A stretch of DNA of 15,230 nt from CAZUGA01 sp964626505. Its GTDB lineage: Bacteria > Pseudomonadota > Gammaproteobacteria > Methylococcales > UBA1147. The stretch spans positions 1 through 15,230 of the forward strand of contig CAZVFR010000055.1 in NCBI GenBank assembly GCA_964626505.1. The letters run 5' to 3'. Under the pieces are notes generated by a model that saw only the letters and a program-made list of their open reading frames with translations, was not told where the DNA came from and did not search any database. Positions 1-5,015 of the stretch are shown piece by piece. Position numbers and translations under genes: made by a program. The stretch's first letter is position 1. Each line of letters begins with the position of its first letter.

Positions 1-6
1 CCTTGG

Positions 7-26
7 CGACAGCATCCCTGCTGTCG
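7..26. repeat. Perfect 8-bp hairpin at window edge, possibly part of a dispersed palindromic repeat
   Basis: Arms CGACAGCA (7-14) and TGCTGTCG (19-26) pair perfectly around a TCCC loop, and the overlapping CTGTCGACAG (21-30) is itself a palindrome. No T-run follows, so this is not a standard intrinsic terminator. It could belong to a REP-like intergenic repeat. Alternatively, an open frame on the plus strand from position 2 to the TAA at 56-58 could be the last 18 codons of an upstream gene. Neither reading can be settled from so short an edge. Confidence 0.4.
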
Positions 27-119
27 ACAGTCTTGAAAATCAGATAGGAAACATCTAATTGGTTATGCAACCTGCAATAGGTTCCTAGCCATGTTAAAAA
101 AGGGGATGCTAGTTTGGAT

Positions 120-677
120 TCAGGCCGATTTCCATTTGATCGAACAGCCAATGCTTGGCGTTTGATCGGCAGGTCCGCATCCGGATTCGGCTATCTGCTT
201 CATGGCTTCGAATAAATCGCGTTGGACGGATTCCGGTGCGGTTTCTATGCGGCTGGCGTCCAATTGTCCGCGGTATTGCAATGCAAGATTCTGGTTGTAG
301 CCAAAAAAATCAGGCGTGCAGACGGCACCGTAAGCTTTTGCGATTTGTTGGGTTTCGTCGAATAGGTACGGAAAGGGGAAGTCAAGATTTTGCGCGACAA
401 GCTTCATATTGGCGAGCGAATCTTCTGGATAGTCTGTCGGATCGTTGGACATTATGGCCACCGATTCGATACCGAAATTTTGCAGTTCGCGCGTGTCACG
501 GACGATTCGGCTTTGAATGGCTTTCACGTAGGGACAATGGTTGCAGATGAACATCACCAACAGCCCTTTTTCACCTTTGCAAGATTCCAATGGCCAATTG
601 CGTCCGTCTATGCCGGGGAGCGAAAAATCGATGGCAGGCTTGCCGAATTCACACACTGGGGTTGCTGTTTTTGCCAT
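120..677 (-). CDS. Thioredoxin-family (AhpC/TSA-like redoxin) protein
   Basis: This 185-residue cytoplasmic protein (no signal peptide or membrane segment) has a thioredoxin fold of the peroxiredoxin-like type. The start resembles redoxins (GKPAIDFSLPGIDGR), and the active site is C45-N-H-C48-P49 inside FICNHCPYVKAI. A Thr-Pro motif (VCTPDFF, near residue 120) matches the cis-proline loop. The C-terminal SIGCSIKWK is a signature I associate with this small family of thioredoxin-like proteins. It probably acts as a thiol-disulfide reductase or peroxidase; the substrate is unknown. The ATG start is supported by GAAGGT (complement of 685-690) about eight bases upstream. It is transcribed away from the VWA operon and appears to be a single-gene unit. 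Confidence 0.88.
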   Translation of the reverse strand: MAKTATPVCEFGKPAIDFSLPGIDGRNWPLESCKGEKGLLVMFICNHCPYVKAIQSRIVRDTRELQNFGIESVAIMSNDPTDYPEDSLANMKLVAQNLDFPFPYLFDETQQIAKAYGAVCTPDFFGYNQNLALQYRGQLDASRIETAPESVQRDLFEAMKQIAESGCGPADQTPSIGCSIKWKSA

Positions 678-1004
678 AGTTTATACCTTCACTAAACTAA
701 ATTTGGGGTGCCTGTAAAACTTCCTATTGTCCAAGCAGATAGAGCAATGTGCAAACTAAAAACGTTAGTAACTACTCACCTCACGGCTTATTTTCGAGAT
801 TACTGCGTTAAAAGTGCTCATTTATGCTTATAAACTCCGCGCTTTTGTCTTGTACTCACAAAAATAAGCCGCAATCTGAACAGTTACAGGGTTATGCCGA
901 GTAGTTGTAAATGTTTCAGAAAAGCACGTTGTCGACTATTCCGTCTTATCCTCCAGATATAGGCTATATTTTAATCAGATTTTTACACAAAAAATCCACT
1001 GACA
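678..1004. other. Divergent intergenic region between the redoxin and VWA genes
   Basis: This 327-base gap must hold the promoters for both flanking genes. Its centre is occupied by the inverted-repeat element described separately (762-914). Between that element and the VWA start, an AT-rich stretch contains TATATT (965-970), a possible -10 box, but no convincing -35 hexamer lies 16-18 bases upstream. No coding potential is seen on either strand. Confidence 0.5.
762..914. repeat. Nested inverted-repeat (MITE-like) element
   Basis: The outer arms 762-777 and 899-914 match at 12 of 16 positions as inverted repeats, with a perfect AACTACTC/GAGTAGTT core (770-777 and 899-906). Inner arms CGGCTTATTTT (784-794) and AAAATAAGCCG (861-871) are a perfect 11-bp inverted pair. 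Inside these, AAAAGTGC (about 810-817) roughly mirrors GCGCTTTT (about 838-845). The right flank between inner and outer arms (872-898) has no counterpart on the left. The element is non-coding and about 150 bases long, the size and shape of a non-autonomous miniature transposable element or a structured intergenic repeat. No target duplication was identified, so the type is inferred. Confidence 0.6.
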
Positions 1005-2870
1005 ATGGCAACTTATACAAAAACACACTCTCCTCGGTGCGGAATTCACTGTAGCGCGGTAAAACCAAGCGGATTACAACCGCTTCGAATGGGTTCGGCC
1101 TTGATCGTGTTGATCATTACATTATCCGGCGGGTCGCAGCTGTTATACGCGGAAGAAACTGTGGATCCGCCCGCAAACGATGTACGCGTTTTGATCGATG
1201 TTTCCGGCAGTATGAAACAAAATGATCCCGCGAATCTGCGCATCCCGGCCTTAAAACTTTTGGTTAATTTGCTTCCGTCCGGCAGCAACGCCGGCATCGG
1301 GTTGTTTGCGGCGGACGCGGTGGAATTGGCGCCGAACGCTCGTGTGGGCCAAAAATGGAAGACCAACGCTTTGAATTCGGCGGGTAAAATTCATTCCAGA
1401 GGCTTGTTCACGAATATAGAGACGGCGCTGGAATATGCCATCGATAACTGGACCAAGCCCAAGAATGCAACCCGGCGTAGTGTGATTTTATTGACCGACG
1501 GTGTGGTTGATGTTTCGAAGGATTCAGCGCAAAGCGCTGCGTCCCGAAAGCGGATTATTCAGAGTTTGATTCCGCGTATGCAGCAACTTTCAGCACAGGT
1601 CCACACCATCGCGTTGTCCAAGAATGCTGATCAAGAGTTGCTTGAGAAAATAGCGTTTGATACCGGGGGTTGGAATGAATCCGTACATACCGCGGAACAG
1701 CTGCAGCGAATCTTTCTGAAAATGTTTAACAAGGCTGTTTCCCAGGATAGCGTACCGCTCAACGATAATAAATTTAATATTGATAGCAGCATCACTGAAT
1801 TTTCGTTGCTGGTCTTCCGTAAGGCGGGTGCATCGGCGGCGCACTTGATTGATCCGAACGGCGCGGAGTTATCAGAAGAAAAGATCGGCGAAAATTTGCA
1901 TTGGTACCACGAAACCGGCTACGACCTGGTAACCGTAAAAAATCCTGTTCCCGGAGAATGGCAATTGGTCGCCGATATTGACCCCGATAATCAAGTAATG
2001 ATCGTTACCGATTTGAAGCTTAGCTTGGATGAATTACCGAATTATGTAGCTGAAAACGAAGCCCTGGAAATCAGTGTTGCGTTTACTGAACAAGGGGAAC
2101 GCATAACGCGCAGTGATTTTCTGGATTTGGTCAGCGTGGATTTACAGCAAACTGATACACAGGGGCGCAAGCGGGATTGGCATTTGGAACAAGATAAAGC
2201 GCAAAGCGGATCGTATGTGCAAGCTGTTGGCGAAACGCTGAGCCCTGGGGTACAAACTTTTCGTATTGTAGCGAACGGACGTACGTTTCAACGCGAGATC
2301 GAGCAAACTTTGGAAGTCGTCGAAAACCCGATCAAGCTGAAAGTATCGGGCGATGCCGATGCTGAACCCGCGCAAATCATGATTGATCTGTTACCGGACC
2401 CGGAGATTATTGATCAGAACAGCCTCAAGGTTAGTGTAACGATAGGCAATGCGGCCGGTGACAGTAAAGACCTAGTAATAGAGCCTGATAGTGGTTCGTG
2501 GCGTTTGGTTTTGAATGTTCCTCCTGAGGGCGAACGCGTGGTTGTCAATTTTTCCGTAACAGCTAAAACGCTGCGCGGGAATGCGGTGGCGCCCAAAGTC
2601 AGGCCGGTGATTCTGGATGACAAGACTATTGCTGATCTGTTATCTCCGCCAGAGGATGAACTGGACGAGATAGATGATGAGGACAGCTTCGTAGACGATG
2701 AGGCAGAGGCTGAAAGTGAAATTGATGAACAACCAGATTGGGTAATGACAGCAGTGATAGCGGTGGTTGTGAATCTTGTACTGGGTGTTGGGGGATTTTT
2801 TCTTTATAAAAGGATGAAGAAAAAAGCTGCTGAGCAACAGTCGAAACTTATCGAGAGGTTGGCGACATGA
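1005..2870 (+). CDS. Membrane-anchored VWA-domain protein with signal peptide
   Basis: This 621-residue envelope protein has a signal peptide with a hydrophobic core at about 30-47 and likely cleavage after LLYA (A49). The VWA domain follows immediately and has an intact metal-ion site: D65-V-S67-G-S69, T136 in GLFTNIETAL, and T164-D165-G166. A long beta-rich region (about 250-540) resembles Ig-like modules. Then comes an acidic stretch (about 545-577), one membrane helix (about 580-602) and a basic KRMKKK tail, which predicts a periplasmic body and a cytoplasmic C-terminus. The architecture resembles the TIGR03503-type gammaproteobacterial VWA proteins; this is from memory and was not searched. 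The annotated ATG lacks a clear ribosome-binding site. M29 (position 1089) is an alternative start giving a more ordinary signal peptide. The stop codon overlaps the next start as ATGA. The ligand is unknown. Confidence 0.85.
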   Translation: MATYTKTHSPRCGIHCSAVKPSGLQPLRMGSALIVLIITLSGGSQLLYAEETVDPPANDVRVLIDVSGSMKQNDPANLRIPALKLLVNLLPSGSNAGIGLFAADAVELAPNARVGQKWKTNALNSAGKIHSRGLFTNIETALEYAIDNWTKPKNATRRSVILLTDGVVDVSKDSAQSAASRKRIIQSLIPRMQQLSAQVHTIALSKNADQELLEKIAFDTGGWNESVHTAEQLQRIFLKMFNKAVSQDSVPLNDNKFNIDSSITEFSLLVFRKAGASAAHLIDPNGAELSEEKIGENLHWYHETGYDLVTVKNPVPGEWQLVADIDPDNQVMIVTDLKLSLDELPNYVAENEALEISVAFTEQGERITRSDFLDLVSVDLQQTDTQGRKRDWHLEQDKAQSGSYVQAVGETLSPGVQTFRIVANGRTFQREIEQTLEVVENPIKLKVSGDADAEPAQIMIDLLPDPEIIDQNSLKVSVTIGNAAGDSKDLVIEPDSGSWRLVLNVPPEGERVVVNFSVTAKTLRGNAVAPKVRPVILDDKTIADLLSPPEDELDEIDDEDSFVDDEAEAESEIDEQPDWVMTAVIAVVVNLVLGVGGFFLYKRMKKKAAEQQSKLIERLAT

Positions 2871-3535
2871 TTGAAGTAAATTCTCTGGTTGCGGTTTTTG
2901 TGGTCGAGGGTTTAGCCGCCTTGTTTTTGCTGGTCGTGATTGTTGCATTTTTTATATCGAGCAAAAAGACTAAAGAACGTTTGGCGGCAAGAAGATTGGT
3001 TAATAAATTAAAGAATGGCGAAAGCTCGCGCAAAGAAGATCTCAGTAACCGATTGTCTGAGTCTTGTGCTCTCGGTGGGGCGGCTATCGAAACGGCCCTT
3101 ACCGAGATAGACAGTCAGGAAAAAATCCTGTATCAGCAAATTGTGAAAATGTTTTTGGGTCGCGATGCAGCGTTGTTGTTAGAGATTGATAAAAGTGTTC
3201 AGGCCTTGTCTGAACCATTTTGCAAGTTGCTGGCGGACGTGGCGGCCATTGAGAAGGTTGACCCGGCTATAACTACTGCAATCGAAACAGCCAATGTCGA
3301 AATCAATCGGCTTCGCGGTGAAAGCGAAAGGCTTACTGAGCAATTGAGCATGGCGATGCAAACCATGGATGAGGTATCCAGCGAGTATTCTAAGATGTTC
3401 GGATCTACAAAAGATGTTGAGGAATTGGATGTCAGTCGCAAACGCATGCTGAATACCTATAAACGTGCTGAAGCGAAGATGAAAGAAGTATTTATGGAGC
3501 AGAAGATTGAAGAAATGGAGAGCGAAGAGCTATAG
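2867..3535 (+). CDS. Single-pass membrane protein with C-terminal coiled coil
   Basis: This 222-residue protein is of no family I recognise. It has an N-terminal membrane helix at about 7-29, then a basic stop-transfer patch (SSKKTKERLAARR) that places the rest in the cytoplasm, a helical region, and a long heptad-like segment at about 140-215 rich in E, K, R, L and M. The start overlaps the VWA stop (ATGA at 2867-2870), with GAGAGG (2853-2858) eight bases upstream, so translation is probably coupled to the VWA gene. Residues 10-125 align by eye with residues 6-122 of the next protein: helix, basic patch, an RK-x2-L-x2-RL motif, then a Q-Q-hydrophobic segment and a closing (C/E)-x-LL. The tight coupling suggests a partner of the VWA protein. 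Confidence 0.8.
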   Translation: MIEVNSLVAVFVVEGLAALFLLVVIVAFFISSKKTKERLAARRLVNKLKNGESSRKEDLSNRLSESCALGGAAIETALTEIDSQEKILYQQIVKMFLGRDAALLLEIDKSVQALSEPFCKLLADVAAIEKVDPAITTAIETANVEINRLRGESERLTEQLSMAMQTMDEVSSEYSKMFGSTKDVEELDVSRKRMLNTYKRAEAKMKEVFMEQKIEEMESEEL

Positions 3536-3592
3536 CCTGCACATGGATGATTTGTTGATTGATCGGCTTAGGTAGATTGTTTAAACACCCTT

Positions 3593-3600
3593 GAGAGGGA
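3593..3600 (+). promoter_or_regulatory. Ribosome-binding site of the acidic membrane protein
   Basis: GAGAGGGA lies seven bases before the ATG at 3608. It fixes that start and shows independent translation of this gene after the 72-base gap from its neighbour. No terminator is seen in the gap, so cotranscription remains likely. Confidence 0.6.
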
Positions 3601-3607
3601 TTGAATA

Positions 3608-4591
3608 ATGAATTCTGCGACGTGGATTTTGATTGGCGAATCGTTCCTGATCCTGGTGTCATTGGTTATCGCGATTGCCGTCTATGCTTGGCGCAAGAAA
3701 AAACGGTTGTTGGCGGCGCTTGATACTTTGTTGACGAATCTAAGCAAAGCCGAACCAGAGCGTAAAATAACGCTGATAGAGCGATTGAAAAATTCATACC
3801 AAATCGACGAAGCGAAAGCAAAATTGTTGAGTGACGAAATTTCTGGCGCCGAGCGCCAGTTTATTCAGCAACTGATTCAACTGCTGTTGAGCCCCGGGAC
3901 CGATAAAATAGCTGGTTTTAACGAAGACATGTATGCGCTTGTGACACCCTATCGGGAATTGTTGCCCTTGGATCGTGTGGCCGACAGCCCACCGGTGGAA
4001 CAGGAGGGGAGATCTGCTGCTGTCCCGCTGGTATCGCCAGATTCTGAATCAGATGATCTACCGGATGAAGACTATGATTTGGAAGTTACCGTTGTACCCG
4101 CGGGCGCGGAAGATTCGGAAACTGAGTCCACATCTATCCTTACCCAGGAATCTACTCCAGACATCGAGATCAATGAAGATGATGTGGTCGAGGCAAGCGA
4201 GGTCGCGGATCAACCTAAACCCATACAAGACCCAAGCGAATCGGATCAAAGCGAAGAGATTAAGCTATCGATGCCAGTGCCACCGCCGGAAGAACTTGCC
4301 ACCGATAAGATCGTTGATGATACTTCAGGGCCAGCGCCTCAGAGTGAACCAGAACAAGAATTAGGAGCGATGGAGCCGAGTGATTCAGGAGGCTATGAGT
4401 CTTTTGTTGCCGATATAGTTGAAGATGAATACCGGGCTGGAGAGACGTCTGATGGCGTTGAGGTCGAGGAAGATGAGCCCAGTTGGGGTGACGCTTTCGA
4501 TGAAGTTGCTCAGGAGCAGGAAACCAGGGTAATTAATCTGGACGAGAACGATGGCGAAGAGAGTAAATCAAAGAAGATTGCTGAACTTTAG
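3608..4591 (+). CDS. Single-pass membrane protein with long acidic tail
   Basis: This 327-residue protein is of no named family I recognise. Its N-terminal membrane helix (about 5-27) is followed by WRKKKR, so the bulk is predicted cytoplasmic. Residues 28-122 are helical and align by eye with the preceding 222-residue protein: compare EPERKITLIERL with ESSRKEDLSNRL, and ERQFIQQLIQLLL with EKILYQQIVKMFL. From about residue 135 to the end the chain is strongly acidic (D/E, S, P), low in hydrophobics and probably disordered. It ends with a short conserved-looking island, SWGDAFDEVAQE (292-303), and a basic SKSKK patch. It is the last gene of the VWA cluster; a long inverted repeat lies about 75 bases downstream. 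The acidic tail may be a flexible docking arm, by inference only. Confidence 0.78.
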   Translation: MNSATWILIGESFLILVSLVIAIAVYAWRKKKRLLAALDTLLTNLSKAEPERKITLIERLKNSYQIDEAKAKLLSDEISGAERQFIQQLIQLLLSPGTDKIAGFNEDMYALVTPYRELLPLDRVADSPPVEQEGRSAAVPLVSPDSESDDLPDEDYDLEVTVVPAGAEDSETESTSILTQESTPDIEINEDDVVEASEVADQPKPIQDPSESDQSEEIKLSMPVPPPEELATDKIVDDTSGPAPQSEPEQELGAMEPSDSGGYESFVADIVEDEYRAGETSDGVEVEEDEPSWGDAFDEVAQEQETRVINLDENDGEESKSKKIAEL

Positions 4592-5015
4592 CCCAGATTT
4601 CCTATCAGATTGACAAGTCCTCGCATCTCTATAAGAAGTTGTCTTCATTCGGAAAGACAGCCTCTAGAACTCTGTCAAGGCTATATGACAGAGTTCTAAT
4701 AGTGGTAAGTTTTAAACTCTAGCTGTATATTAAACGCCTCAGTTGAATTTCAATTCGCCTGGATATAAGACTTCCTTTTTTTGATCGCCGCATTGGATTC
4801 GTGATTTAGGATTGTACGAATTTCGTATTGCGGCAGGATTGATCTGGAGATTTTCGGTAGGCGTACATCGGCTTAATCGGTTGCATCAATATGGGGGCTG
4901 CGGTGAAGGTTCAGCAAATTGAGAATCGCAGACTTCGAAATTCCCTTACGCTGACTGGAATGTTTAAACAAAGATGACCATTGTTGGATTATCCGGCAAT
5001 GAGTTTGGCTAACCT
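4592..5015 (+). other. 424-base intergenic region before the AAA/TPR gene
   Basis: No coding region is seen. It holds a perfect 13-bp inverted repeat (4665-4698) and a short palindrome TACGAA-T-TTCGTA (4815-4827). Two promoter-like pairs exist, both with short spacers: TTGACA (4610-4615) with TATAAG (4630-4635) at 14 bases, and TTGAAT (4743-4748) with TATAAG (4764-4769) at 15 bases. The second is the better candidate for the downstream gene but is weak. The length and content suggest the AAA/TPR gene has its own promoter rather than being read through from the VWA cluster. Confidence 0.45.
4665..4698 (+). terminator. Perfect 13-bp inverted repeat, possible terminator of the VWA cluster
   Basis: TAGAACTCTGTCA (4665-4677) and TGACAGAGTTCTA (4686-4698) are exact reverse complements around an eight-base loop. 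A transcript would form a very stable hairpin about 75 bases after the acidic protein's stop. No T-run follows directly (the next bases are ATAGTGGTAAG, then TTTT), so it is not a textbook intrinsic terminator. It could instead be a 3' stabilising hairpin or a dyad operator. Confidence 0.45.
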
